Shown: piece by piece, positions 37,269 through 48,359 of the stretch
Layout: each line of letters starts with the position of its first letter
How positions within the stretch are numbered: the first letter of the stretch is position 1
Position numbers and translations under genes: made by a program
Assembly: GCF_014946725.1 (NCBI RefSeq)
Contig: NZ_JACFXY010000001.1
Coordinates: 186,001-250,000, forward strand
Direction of reading: 5' to 3'
Origin: Mixta mediterraneensis
GTDB lineage: Bacteria; Pseudomonadota; Gammaproteobacteria; Enterobacterales; Enterobacteriaceae
DNA: 64,000 bases
Notes under the pieces: generated by a model
Told to the model about the DNA's origin: nothing
The model's database searches: none
What the model saw: only the letters and a program-made list of their open reading frames with translations

Positions 37269-38378
37269 TTATGCCAGCAGAAACAATAACAGCCAGCCGC
37301 TAAGCATTGCCCAGGCCAGTAACGGAACAGAAAACAGATGAAATTGCCACCAGACGCGGCGATCTTTCGCCATACGTAGCGCGATCAAATTAGCAAGCGA
37401 GCCGGGCAGCAGACCAACCCCGCCAATATTAACCGCCCAGGCGAGCAACTCGGTTGGGGGAACTTTTTGCAGCAACAGTATGGTGGCAGGCACGTTACTG
37501 ATTACCTGCGATAAACCGATGGCCAGCAGATAAAGCGCACCCTTGTCATAATGCGCAATGGCACCAAAACGCGTCTGTAACAGCGGTAAATACGTCAGCA
37601 AATAAACATCAATAAACATGGCGATAAACACCGCCAGCAAACTCCAGTCGATATTGAGTAATACCGGACGCGCCAGCACTAAAAAACACAGCACAATGGC
37701 CAGCAGCGCCCAGCCGGTGAGATGCCATTCCAGCGCCATAATAAACAGGACATATAACAGCACGCTCACTATAAACAGTGGCTTTTGCCAGTGAAGGGTT
37801 TCGCTATTGCCATGTTTATGAATTTCACGCCTTGAAAAACACCACCAGGTTAGCGACATCAGAGTTAACATCAGCCAGACCGCCAACGGTAACATTTGCA
37901 AGATAAAGCCGGCCACACTGAGCGAACCGTGGCTCCATAACAAAATATTTTGTGGATTGCCAACAGGCGTGATTAACGATCCGGCATTCACCGCCAGTGC
38001 TTCAAAAATAATTAAACGTGAAATCGGTAAGCGGGAGAATTTACGTAACGTGAGCGTTAAAGGCACTAAAATAAACAGCGCCACATCATTAGTCAGAAAC
38101 GTAGAAAGCAGTGCAGCAGCCAGAACCATAAACAGCGCTAGCGCACGCTCATGCCTGAAACGTGCGATTAACTTCCCGCCTAATACGTCAAAATAACCGC
38201 TGGTTTCTAACCCTTTAGTGAGGATCAACAGACTGGTCAGCGTCATCATGGTGTGCCAGTCCACCGCCTTCGGCAGATCTGGCCAGGAGAAATCGACCAG
38301 AAACAGAAGGATCGCGCCCGTCACTACCAGCAGATGCAAAATGCGGTCATGCAAAAACGAACGAAACACGATAGGCAT
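37269..38378 (-). CDS. ybiR: YbiR, putative anion transporter (ArsB/NhaD-type)
   Basis: The 369-residue inner-membrane protein has about ten helices and the conserved segments STFLTNDVALFILVPLTL near residue 91 and NAGSLITPVGNPQNILLW near 130, typical of the ArsB/NhaD/SLC13-like superfamily. It aligns along its length with E. coli YbiR (372). The substrate is unknown. It follows mntR by 21 bases, as in E. coli, and may be co-transcribed with it. Confidence 0.93.
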   Translation of the reverse strand: MPIVFRSFLHDRILHLLVVTGAILLFLVDFSWPDLPKAVDWHTMMTLTSLLILTKGLETSGYFDVLGGKLIARFRHERALALFMVLAAALLSTFLTNDVALFILVPLTLTLRKFSRLPISRLIIFEALAVNAGSLITPVGNPQNILLWSHGSLSVAGFILQMLPLAVWLMLTLMSLTWWCFSRREIHKHGNSETLHWQKPLFIVSVLLYVLFIMALEWHLTGWALLAIVLCFLVLARPVLLNIDWSLLAVFIAMFIDVYLLTYLPLLQTRFGAIAHYDKGALYLLAIGLSQVISNVPATILLLQKVPPTELLAWAVNIGGVGLLPGSLANLIALRMAKDRRVWWQFHLFSVPLLAWAMLSGWLLLFLLA

Positions 38379-38399
38379 GAGGGCCGGTCGCCTTAAGAA

Positions 38400-38858
38400 T
38401 TAGCGGTTCTCGTAAAATTTCTGAAAAACCGCCAGCGTTTCATCACTGACATGATGCTCAATGCCTTCGGAATCACGACGAGCCGTTTCCGGGCTGATGC
38501 CCAGCGCTAACAGAAAGGTTTCAACAATATAATGGCGTGCACGGCTCTCTTCCGCGAGTTTTTCGCCTTCAGCGGTGAGAAATACGCCACGATAGGGCAC
38601 CTGCTCAACTAACCCAGTGCTGCTAAGGCGCTTCAACATCTTAGCAACGGTTGGCTGAGAGACACCCAAACGTGCCGCCATATCAACCTGACGCGCTTCG
38701 CCAAACTCACCAATTAAATCAGAGATTAACTCAACGTAGTCATCAATAAGCTCACGACGATGCGCTTCACGCACCTGCCGAAAACCTTCGACATGCTCTT
38801 CAATATCTTTTAGTGGTCCTTGCGGGACAGAAACCACGCTTTTAGCACGACGACTCAT
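38400..38858 (-). CDS. mntR: Manganese-responsive transcriptional regulator MntR
   Basis: MntR is a DtxR-family repressor that uses Mn2+ as co-factor and controls mntH, mntP and mntS. The 152-residue protein has a winged helix-turn-helix ([22 protein letters not shown], about residues 57-78) and a dimerisation/metal domain with [12 protein letters not shown] near 132 containing metal-ligand histidines and acids. It begins [10 protein letters not shown] like E. coli MntR (155 residues). The divergent mntS-like gene and tandem MntR boxes lie upstream. Confidence 0.96.
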   Translation of the reverse strand: MSRRAKSVVSVPQGPLKDIEEHVEGFRQVREAHRRELIDDYVELISDLIGEFGEARQVDMAARLGVSQPTVAKMLKRLSSTGLVEQVPYRGVFLTAEGEKLAEESRARHYIVETFLLALGISPETARRDSEGIEHHVSDETLAVFQKFYENR

Positions 38859-38954
38859 TCAGCTTCCTCTTTATTATTTTCCGCCTTTAACCTGCTCTGC
38901 GGATTAGCTGCGCCTATTGTAAACCAGCTGCAACGAAGCTCAAATTTTTCCTGA

Positions 38955-38988
38955 TTAGCATTGGCTAAACGGTATAGCCAATGCTATA
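38955..38988. promoter_or_regulatory. Tandem MntR boxes in the mntR-mntS region
   Basis: Two dyads lie 4 bases apart: TTAGC-ATTG-GCTAA (38955-38968) and TATAGC-CAAT-GCTATA (38973-38988). Both have the spacing of the MntR box of E. coli (ATAGC-N4-GCTAT). The two are also inverted copies of each other: TAGCATTGGCTA and TAGCCAATGCTA form a perfect 12-base inverted repeat. They lie about 97 bases upstream of mntR and 138 upstream of the small gene. Confidence 0.72.
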
Positions 38989-39125
38989 TTTGTTGGTAAT
39001 GTAAGCAGGCCTATCAGCCGCGAGCTAAAGATCATATCGGATCCTTACCTTTTACTGCTGATTTTCCGGGTCTTATCCCTGGATCCTGCTTGCTTTTGCG
39101 TCAACATTAATTGGGAGGTGATGCG

Positions 39126-39317
39126 ATGAGCACCCTGAAATGCTGTTTAGATTGCAGCAAATGCTTCCAGGCTGAAAAAATGGCTTCTGTGGATGTGAAA
39201 TCCTGGTTGTGCCTGCTGACGCGTTCCCCGTTTACGCTGCGCCTGATGTTGATCGAGAAATTGCTGGGCAACAAACCAGCCGATCGCCGCTGCCAAAATT
39301 TGATCTGGCGCGGTTAA
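39126..39317 (+). CDS. mntS: MntS-like small protein with a cysteine-rich N-terminal extension
   Basis: The 63-residue product starts at an ATG with GGGAGGTG 5 bases upstream. Residues 33-51 contain RSPFTLRLML and GNKP, which match the HSPFKVRLML and NNKP parts of the 42-residue MntS of E. coli, a small protein that raises usable manganese in the cell. Position supports this: divergent from mntR behind MntR boxes. The first 18 residues have no counterpart in E. coli MntS and carry four cysteines (6, 7, 10, 13). An internal ATG at 39180 would give a 45-residue protein without them. Confidence 0.75.
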   Translation: MSTLKCCLDCSKCFQAEKMASVDVKSWLCLLTRSPFTLRLMLIEKLLGNKPADRRCQNLIWRG

Positions 39318-39334
39318 CTCATCCCGCACCGCTG

Positions 39335-39366
39335 GCCTTTTAGCGCCCCGCTAAAAGGCTTTCCTC
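39335..39366 (+). terminator. Probable terminator of mntS
   Basis: A perfect 10-base stem GCCTTTTAGC / GCTAAAAGGC with a GCCCC loop is followed by TTTCCTCT. It lies 17 bases after the mntS stop codon. The T-run is short. Confidence 0.72.
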
Positions 39367-39593
39367 TCCTTCTGTACATTTTGTTACTCTCTTTCCGCTG
39401 GCCGTTTCGTTTGTTATTGAACTTTTTCCAACCCGCATAATAGCTAGAGCTGAAACGCTTCAATAAAAAGTCGCCTCATAGTTAGCCTGCTAATTTTCTT
39501 CTTGCAACCTTTTGTCATTCCTAATTAATCTCCCCATAACAAAAATTACAACCTTATAACAAACCACCCGTAATGGGTTTCCAAGGAAAAGCA

Positions 39594-40322
39594 ATGTCAG
39601 CCAACAAGCCTGAAGAGCATCCCTCGGGCCGGAGACGTTTTTTACAAAAATCGCTCTCGCTCATCCCTCTCGCCGCTGCCGCCAGCACGGGTGTCGTTTC
39701 ATTAACTTCCCCCGCAGCCGAAAAAACGCAAGGCGTAGTACAGGATTACGTTCCTGCCTACTTCAATGATAAAGAGTGGAAATTTCTGCTTGCCGCCTTA
39801 GAGCGTCTGATTCCCAGCGATGCAAACGGTCCCGGCGCCGTCAGCGAAGGGGTCCCCGTTTATATTGATAAACAGATGGAACTTCCTTACGGCTATGGCC
39901 GGTTGTGGTACATGCAGGCGCCGTTTGCCGAAGCCGCACCGGAAATGGGTTATCAGTCACATCTGGTGCCGCGCGACACTTATCGCGTCGGGATCAAATT
40001 AACCGATGACTACTGCCAGCAAAAATTTCAGAAAGATTTTTATCAGCTGGACGCCAGCCAGCAGGAAGCTGTGCTGCGCGATCTGGAAGCGGACCATATC
40101 CGCAATGAAGCCATTCACGGCAAGCTATTTTTTGAGCAGCTACTGGAAAACGCCAAAGAAGGGTATCTCGCCGATCCGATACATGGCGGCAACCAGACTC
40201 TGGCCTCGTGGAAGCTGATTGGCTTTCCCGGTGCCCGTGCCGATTTTATTGATACGGTCCAGCAACCTAATAAACCGTATCCGCTCGGTCCGGTCAGTAT
40301 TTCCAGTAAAAGGAGTGTGTAA
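39594..40322 (+). CDS. Gluconate 2-dehydrogenase gamma (small) subunit
   Basis: The 242-residue protein starts at the ATG at 39594, with AAGGAAAA upstream; the frame opens at 39573. A twin-arginine signal GRRRFLQKSLSLIPLAAAAS (residues 12-31) shows folded export by Tat. The rest matches the gluconate 2-dehydrogenase subunit 3 family (WKFLLAALERLIPSD near residue 56). In this complex the gamma subunit accompanies the flavoprotein to the periplasm. The stop overlaps the start of the flavoprotein gene (TAATG). The complex oxidises D-gluconate to 2-ketogluconate. Confidence 0.93.
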   Translation: MSANKPEEHPSGRRRFLQKSLSLIPLAAAASTGVVSLTSPAAEKTQGVVQDYVPAYFNDKEWKFLLAALERLIPSDANGPGAVSEGVPVYIDKQMELPYGYGRLWYMQAPFAEAAPEMGYQSHLVPRDTYRVGIKLTDDYCQQKFQKDFYQLDASQQEAVLRDLEADHIRNEAIHGKLFFEQLLENAKEGYLADPIHGGNQTLASWKLIGFPGARADFIDTVQQPNKPYPLGPVSISSKRSV

Positions 40323-41300
40323 TGGCTGCAGTAAAAAAAGATTCCGTCGATATTGTTATCGTCGGATTTGGCTGGACCGGCTCGCTAATGGCGATGGAAC
40401 TGGCCAGCAGTGGCTTGAAGATTGTGGCGCTGGAGCGCGGCGAGAACCGGGATACTTATCCTGACTTTGCCTATCCCCGTATCGCAGATGAACTGACCTA
40501 CGGCATTCGCCTGAAGCTGTTTCAAAACGCGGCTAAAGAAACAGTAACAATACGCCACAAAACCAGCGAGACTGCCCTGCCTTACCGCCGCTTTGGCTCT
40601 TTCCTGCCGGGCGATGGCGTGGGTGGCGCAGGGACGCACTGGAATGGTCAACTGTGGCGCCCGCTGGAAGCAGATCTCAAAATGCGCAGCACGGTCATTG
40701 AAAAATATGGAGCAAGCTTTATTCCTGAAGGCATGACGGTGCAGGATTATCCGTTTAGCTATGAAGAGCTGGAGCCGTTTTTTGACAAATTCGAGAAAAT
40801 TTGTGGCGCATCAGGCAAGGCAGGCAATATAAACGGTGAAAAAATTGCTGGCGGTAACCCCTTTGAATCACCGCGTAAAAATGATTATCCCACCAGGCCG
40901 CTGCAAACGCTTTATGCGGGAGATTTGTTTGCACAAGCTGCACAAAAACTGGGGTATCACCCTTTCCAGTGTCCGGCAGCCAACTGTACCGAATCCTGGA
41001 CCAATCCTTATAACGTCCAGCTTGGGGTATGTAATTATTGTGGTTACTGCGAGCGCTTCGGCTGTTTTAACTACTCTAAAGGTTCACCCCAGTCATGCGT
41101 GATCCCGGCGTTACGTCAGCATAGTAATTTTGAGCTGCGTACGCAGTCACATGTTATCCGTGTGAATACCGACAGCAGCGGTAAAAAAGCCACAGGCGTC
41201 ACTTATATTGATGCGCAAGGTAATGAAATCGAGCAACCTGTCAATACCGATCGAATTCTGACCCACCCTGCCAAAGTAAAACTGACCCACCCCCTTTGAA

Positions 41301-43114
<1,814 letters not shown>

Positions 43115-44081
43115 TGGCAGTGCCTTAAAACTGCCATTTTTACCCTAGGTGGGTCAGATTTACATCGGCAGGTGGGCCAGTTTTACATCGGTAGCGACAG
43201 CAACCGGCTGCTTTAGTGGTATTAAGCGCCTTTCAGCTCCATAACGTGCGCCTGCTGCTCTTATCCAATATCGGCAAACCTTACAACCCAATGACCGGCG
43301 AAGGCGTGGTAGGCCGTAATTATGCCTATCAGATGACCGGCGGCATTAAGTTGTTCTTCGATAAAGACACTTATTTCAATCCGTTTGCAGCTACTGGCGC
43401 AACCACCACAATGATTGATGATTTCAACGCAGAAAATTTCGATCACAGCAAGCTTGGTTTTGTGGGCGGTGCCACAATTTCCGCCGCCTTCTCTGGAGGT
43501 CGTCCGATTCAGCAAATGGGCATTCCTAAAGATGCACCGCGTTGGGGTTCCGGCTGGAAGCAGGCCATCAAAGACAATTATCTGCATACGATGAACGTAG
43601 GTTCATCGGGTTCAGTGATGCCATATCGTCAATGCTATCTCGATCTTGATCCGACCTATAAAGATATTTATGGCCAACCGCTGTTGCGGATGACGTTCGA
43701 CTGGCAACAGAACGAGTTGAAGATGACGAACTTCATTAAGGACCGGGCTGAAGAGATCGTTAAAACCATCAATCCCAAAACCTATGAAGTGGCCTTTAAG
43801 ACCCTGAATAGCCATTACGATGTACGTCCTTATCAATCCACACACACCACTGGCGGCGCGGTGATGGGTGATAACCCCTCCACAAGCGTAGTGAATAAGT
43901 ATCTGCAAAGCTGGGATGTGCCAAATCTGTTTGTTACTGGCGCATGCTGCTTCCCGCAGAACCTTGCTTACAACCCAACCGGCATTGTTTGCGCCACGAC
44001 ACTGTTCGCCGCCGAGGCGATTCGCACGCGCTACCTTGCCAGTCCCGGTCCGCTGGTTCAGGCTTGATAAGGAGAGAGACG

Positions 44082-45365
44082 GTGAAAAGATCTCAGGTAG
44101 TTTTTGCACTCGCCGCGCTGGCAGGTATAGCGAGCGGTGCGCAGGCGGCTACGCCGGAATCCATTGCGCACGGTAAATATCTGTCCATAGCCGGGGATTG
44201 CGCCGCTTGTCATACCGCCGCTGGTGGCCAACCCTTCGCTGGCGGATTAAAAATGAGTACGCCTGTTGGTGCGATCTATTTCACTAACATCACGCCGGAT
44301 AAATCAACCGGTATTGGCGATTACAGCTATGATGATTTTGCTAAAGCGGTGCGCGGCGGCGTGAAGAAAAACGGGTCCTCCCTTTATCCCGCGATGCCCT
44401 ATCCTTCCTACGCCAAAATCACCGACAGTGATTTGCATGATCTTTATGACTACTTTATGCAGGGCGTCAAGCCGGTCAGCCAGGCCAATCACGACAGCGA
44501 TATTCCGTGGCCGCTCAATATGCGTTGGCCGCTTTCGCTTTGGCGCTGGGCATTTACCGATGATAAAACTTTTGCCAGCACGCCTGACAAATCCGCTCAA
44601 TGGCAGCGCGGCGCCTATCTCGTCCAGGGATTAGCGCACTGCGGCTCTTGTCATACCCCACGCGGCATTGGATTTCAGGAAAAAGCGCTGGATCAGTCCG
44701 ATAAAGCCTATCTAGCCGGCGGCACGCTGGAAGGCTGGCATGCGCCTGATCTCACGGCGACTCAGGCAGATGGCCTCGGTCGCTGGTCGCAACAGGATAT
44801 TGTCGAATTCCTGAAAACCGGCGCCAATACGCAAGCTTCAGCATTCGGTTCAATGACGGAAGTGGTGAATCACAGCACGCAATTTCTGACCGATAACGAT
44901 TTGAATGCTATTGCCATTTACCTGAAATCATTACCCGCCAGCCATGTTATGCCGGCGCCACAAAACAGCGATGCTACCGCGCAAGCGTTGTTTAAAGGGG
45001 ATGTCAGCCAGCCTGGCGCTCAAATTTATCTTGATAACTGTGCAGCCTGTCATCGTAGCGACGGCAAAGGCTATACGCGAACGTTCCCGGCGCTGGCCCA
45101 TAATTCAGCCGTGCTCAGCGATGACCCCTCATCCGTCATCAGTATGATTTTGCAGGGCGGTAAGCGTGTCAGCACTCAGTCGGCCCCAACTGGCTTAGCC
45201 ATGCCGGATTTCGGCTGGCGTCTGGACGATCAGCAAGTAGCCGATGTGGCAACGTTTGTGCGTAACGGCTGGGGTAATCATGCGAAGCCGGTTACGGCCG
45301 ATCAGGTGAAAGATATACGTAAAATCACCATAGAAAGCGAACCAGGACAAGAACCGCAGAAATAA
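44082..45365 (+). CDS. Gluconate 2-dehydrogenase cytochrome c subunit
   Basis: The start is a GTG at 44082 (427 residues, MKRSQVVFALAALAG), with AAGGAGAG upstream; a longer open frame from 43944 overlaps the flavoprotein gene. A signal peptide ends near residue 22. Three covalent haem c sites are seen: CAACH (40-44), CGSCH near 187 and CAACH near 321, each with a later Met ligand. It passes electrons from the flavoprotein to ubiquinone in the inner membrane. The gene is intact but its partner is broken, so it may be orphaned. Confidence 0.94.
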   Translation: MKRSQVVFALAALAGIASGAQAATPESIAHGKYLSIAGDCAACHTAAGGQPFAGGLKMSTPVGAIYFTNITPDKSTGIGDYSYDDFAKAVRGGVKKNGSSLYPAMPYPSYAKITDSDLHDLYDYFMQGVKPVSQANHDSDIPWPLNMRWPLSLWRWAFTDDKTFASTPDKSAQWQRGAYLVQGLAHCGSCHTPRGIGFQEKALDQSDKAYLAGGTLEGWHAPDLTATQADGLGRWSQQDIVEFLKTGANTQASAFGSMTEVVNHSTQFLTDNDLNAIAIYLKSLPASHVMPAPQNSDATAQALFKGDVSQPGAQIYLDNCAACHRSDGKGYTRTFPALAHNSAVLSDDPSSVISMILQGGKRVSTQSAPTGLAMPDFGWRLDDQQVADVATFVRNGWGNHAKPVTADQVKDIRKITIESEPGQEPQK

Positions 45366-45366
45366 A

Positions 45367-45391
45367 AAAACGGCCCGATAAGGGCCGTTTT
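45367..45391. terminator. Bidirectional terminator between gluconate dehydrogenase operon and ompX
   Basis: A 6-base stem CGGCCC / GGGCCG, extended by flanking A and T runs, has a GATAA loop. It is followed by TTTTTC on the plus strand and by T residues on the minus strand, so it can serve both convergent units. Confidence 0.88.
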
Positions 45392-45413
45392 TCTGTAAAC
45401 AGTCTACGCTAAC

Positions 45414-45929
45414 TTAGAAGCTGTAACCTACGCCAGCGATCCAGGTGCCAACGTCAACGTTACGAATGCGGCTCTGCTCGTAGCCTACATCGACTGCAAA
45501 GTTTTCAACTGGGTTGAACTGCAAGCCTGCGCCGTAAGAGAAGCCTACGTCGCTGGTATCAGATTTGTCACGCACCACAGTCGAGTTCTGCTGGTATTTG
45601 CCGTAGCCGATACCCACAACACCGTAGATGCTTGCCCAGTCGTTCAGACGGTAAGCAGGACCACCGGTAACGCCGTAATATTGGCCTTTGTCATAAACGT
45701 TACCGCCGCCATGATGATCTTTCTCGGTGTAGGTGAAAGATGCGATCCAACCCAGTGGGTTAGAACCGTCTTCGTAGCGGTATTTCAGGTTGAAGCCGTT
45801 TGCTTTGTTAGCAACGCCTTGGTAATCACTCTGCGCATAGCCACCGGTTACGGTGCTTTGAGCCATTGCAGAACCTGCGGATACAGCCAGAACACAGGCC
45901 AGTGCTGAAAGACATGCAATTTTTTTCAT
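45414..45929 (-). CDS. ompX: Outer membrane protein OmpX
   Basis: The 171-residue protein has a 23-residue signal peptide (cleaved after SAMA) and a 148-residue mature part that forms an eight-stranded beta-barrel, as in E. coli OmpX. The ATG at 45929 follows GAGGTGGTT; the frame extends further upstream without a start. It ends with GVGYSF, the usual C-terminal aromatic of outer-membrane barrels. OmpX mRNA is a target of several envelope-stress sRNAs in E. coli; I have not identified pairing here. Confidence 0.96.
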   Translation of the reverse strand: MKKIACLSALACVLAVSAGSAMAQSTVTGGYAQSDYQGVANKANGFNLKYRYEDGSNPLGWIASFTYTEKDHHGGGNVYDKGQYYGVTGGPAYRLNDWASIYGVVGIGYGKYQQNSTVVRDKSDTSDVGFSYGAGLQFNPVENFAVDVGYEQSRIRNVDVGTWIAGVGYSF

Positions 45930-46300
45930 AACCACCTCAAATGTGAAAGTACTACTCTCCTGACAACGCTGGAAATATAACAAAAAATAGCAAGAAACTC
46001 TGCCCGGATTTTGTTGTCTAACAGAATGTTTGGTGTAACAGGACGTTAATACACGATCGTATGTCATTCTTTTTTCTTATAAAAAGCATCATATTCCTGC
46101 AATATAATTTTTGTCATTAAATCTTCGCTTTAAGTAAAATCCTAAAAAATCCTGACGTTTCTTTACCTAAACGGCACTAAATTTGTTCATTTTTTACCCG
46201 GTTAAACTACATTTAAAGCGCGCGTTATCATCTCTTTTATCTGCCAATTCCATTACACTGTTCGCCTTGTTACATACATGATTAAGGATGCGCTCACAGG
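45930..46300. promoter_or_regulatory. Divergent promoter region ompX / rhtA
   Basis: These 371 bases separate divergent ompX and rhtA genes and are AT-rich in the ompX-proximal half. They must carry both promoters. I did not see a clear operator. No gene was found. Confidence 0.5.
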
Positions 46301-47215
46301 ATGTCCCTTAGCTCCCGCACCAAAAATTTTGCGCCTGTCTTTATGCCTGTCGCTGTATTGCTGCTCGCCATGCTATCGCTGCAGGGAGGCGCATCACTGG
46401 CAAAATCCCTGTTTTCTACCGTAGGCTCAACAGGGATTACGGCTTTACGTTTGGGTTTAGGCACGCTTATTCTCTGTACGATTTTTAAACCATGGCGGCT
46501 GCACTTTACGCGTGAACAGCGGGTGCCGCTGTTAATATATGGTTTAGCGCTTGGCGCAATGAATTTCATGTTTTATTTATCGATTCGTACTCTGCCGCTT
46601 GGCGTAGCCGTTGCACTGGAATTTACCGGGCCATTAACGCTGGCATTACTGGGTTCGCGTCGTCTGCTGGATTTTGTTTGGGTCGTGCTGGCCGTGATGG
46701 GGTTGTGGTTCCTGTTGCCATTTGGCGCAACGATGACGGCAATCGATCCGTTTGGTGCGGCATTAGCAATAGGCGCAGGTGTCTGTTGGGCATTTTATAT
46801 CCTGGCGGGACAGCGCGCAGGCGCAGAGCATGGGCCGGCTACCGTTGCGATGGGTTCGCTTATTGCTTCCATAATTTTTGTACCACTGGGTCTGGCATTC
46901 GCAGAAAGCGGCATCTGGCACTGGAACATCTTGCCCATCGCTTTACTGGTTGCTTTGCTCTCAAGCGTCATTCCCTATTATCTTGAGATGATGGTGCTTA
47001 CGCGTCTACCTGCACGTATTTTTGGCACGCTGATGAGTCTGGAACCGGCGATGGCAGCGTTGTCGGGTATGCTATTTCTCGGCGAGACCTTAAGCGGAAA
47101 ACAGTGTCTGGCGCTACTGGCGATTATCATTGCTTCGGCTGGTTCAACCCTGACAATGAAGCCCAAAAAGAGCCAGTTAAGTGAAGTGGAAATAAATAAC
47201 AAAGCGGAAAAATAA
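46301..47215 (+). CDS. rhtA: Threonine/homoserine exporter RhtA
   Basis: RhtA is an inner-membrane exporter of threonine, homoserine and related amino acids. The 304-residue protein has ten predicted helices and two EamA domains (about residues 18-140 and 155-285). LEFTGPLTLALLGSRR near residue 107 and SLEPAMAALSGMLFLGE near 247 are the paired signatures. It lies between ompX and dps as in E. coli. Confidence 0.95.
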   Translation: MSLSSRTKNFAPVFMPVAVLLLAMLSLQGGASLAKSLFSTVGSTGITALRLGLGTLILCTIFKPWRLHFTREQRVPLLIYGLALGAMNFMFYLSIRTLPLGVAVALEFTGPLTLALLGSRRLLDFVWVVLAVMGLWFLLPFGATMTAIDPFGAALAIGAGVCWAFYILAGQRAGAEHGPATVAMGSLIASIIFVPLGLAFAESGIWHWNILPIALLVALLSSVIPYYLEMMVLTRLPARIFGTLMSLEPAMAALSGMLFLGETLSGKQCLALLAIIIASAGSTLTMKPKKSQLSEVEINNKAEK

Positions 47216-47540
47216 TTAACTGGCCTGCTAACCGGGTGGGCCAAATAATAATGAAATCAGTCTTAATGATTATTCTTAATTAAAAGCGAATCGTTACTAT
47301 TATTATTTTGAAACAGTCCAGTACACTCTGTTGACGAAACAAACCAACCCTTTGTAAATAAAAACCTTTTTCTAACAAGCCATTTAACACTGTATTAACC
47401 CAGTCGGGTTAACTTGTTATTTCCGATAAGAAATAATCTATTTCAATCATTGCTATTGTCGTTACTGCAAATTCTAAAATCGCTGCTATACTTATTTCCG
47501 TGTTTCATTTAGGACAACCATCAAAGAGAGGACCGAAACG
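47216..47540. promoter_or_regulatory. dps upstream region with a sigma-S type promoter
   Basis: The 325-base gap contains TGCTATACTTAT at 47484-47495, an excellent match to the extended -10 of stationary-phase (sigma-S) promoters (KCTATACTT). Transcription would start near 47500, giving a leader of about 40 bases that ends in AGAGAGGACC. The AT-rich segment before it could bind IHF or Fis, as known for E. coli dps. Confidence 0.68.
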
Positions 47541-48044
47541 ATGAGTACCGCTAAATTGGTTAAAACAAATTCTTCTGATCTGCTTTACACCCGTAATGAC
47601 GTAGCTGAAAATGAAAAAAAAGCTACCATTGAGGTGCTCAACCGTATGGTAGTCGAATTTATTGATTTGTCGCTGATCACGAAACAGGCGCACTGGAACA
47701 TGCGCGGTGCTAACTTTATCGGCGTACATGAAATGCTGGACGGCTTCCGTACCGTCATTACCGATCATCAGGACACCATTGCAGAGCGTGTGGTACAGCT
47801 TGGTGGCGTCGCGCTGGGTACCACCCAGGTCGTTAATGACAAAACGCCGCTGAAAAGCTACCCGCTAAATATTCACAGCGTGCAGGATCACCTTAAAGCC
47901 CTGGCAGATCGCTACGGTGTGGTCGCTAACGATGTGCGTAAAGCCATTACTGAAGTCAAAGATGAAGATACCGCTGACATCTTTACCGCTGCATCACGTG
48001 ATCTCGATAAATTCCTGTGGTTTATTGAATCTAATATCGAATAA
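47541..48044 (+). CDS. dps: DNA protection during starvation protein Dps
   Basis: Dps forms a 12-subunit shell that oxidises and stores iron with hydrogen peroxide and coats DNA in stationary phase. The 167-residue protein keeps the ferroxidase residues His51, His63 and Asp67 of E. coli Dps. Its lysine-containing N-terminus (STAKLVKTN) can bind DNA. A sigma-S type promoter precedes it and a strong terminator follows. Confidence 0.97.
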   Translation: MSTAKLVKTNSSDLLYTRNDVAENEKKATIEVLNRMVVEFIDLSLITKQAHWNMRGANFIGVHEMLDGFRTVITDHQDTIAERVVQLGGVALGTTQVVNDKTPLKSYPLNIHSVQDHLKALADRYGVVANDVRKAITEVKDEDTADIFTAASRDLDKFLWFIESNIE

Positions 48045-48056
48045 GACGTTTGAAGA

Positions 48057-48085
48057 TAAAACAGGCGGGGAAACCCGCCTGTTTT
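48057..48085 (+). terminator. Terminator of dps
   Basis: A stem of about 12 bases, AAAACAGGCGGG / CCCGCCTGTTTT with a GAAA loop, lies 13 bases after the dps stop codon and runs into TTTTA. Confidence 0.9.
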
Positions 48086-48170
48086 ACGTCCTGCCTGCCG
48101 CTTTTTATGACTTCGTTAACAATTTTTCCTTCCTGATTTTCTCCGTCCTTTTTTTTACGTCACACTTTCC

Positions 48171-48308
48171 GTTGCACTAAAAAAATGTCACGCACCACAA
48201 TGAGTCACCAAATTAGTGCAACTTTTCTTTGCAAAACAAAACGGTGACAGGTGGTGCATTTAACCTACTGATCTCATAGATTTTGCGAAGTTGGCATAAT
48301 ACTTTCAT
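48171..48308 (+). promoter_or_regulatory. glnH promoter region with sigma-54-like element and dyad
   Basis: TTGGCATAATACTTTCAT at 48291-48308 has a GG at -24 and, 10 bases on, TC in place of the consensus GC at -12. It is a one-mismatch sigma-54 candidate and glnH is sigma-54/NtrC-dependent in E. coli. Upstream, GTTGCACTAA (48171-48180) and TTAGTGCAAC (48213-48222) form a perfect 10-base inverted repeat containing TGCAC/GTGCA halves like those of NtrC sites. Assignment is by analogy. Confidence 0.55.
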
Positions 48309-48359
48309 AAGACAAGCCGCAAACCCAGGCCTGCAGCCTGATAGTAATAAGGAAAATTG

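Noticed and set aside
39111..39125. TTG start five codons upstream of mntS
   Set aside because: It overlaps the GGGAGGTG ribosome site that serves the ATG at 39126.
40322..41299. Apparent 325-residue gluconate dehydrogenase subunit
   Set aside because: The last 20 or so codons are IS21 end sequence; it is the truncated 5' half of the split flavoprotein gene.
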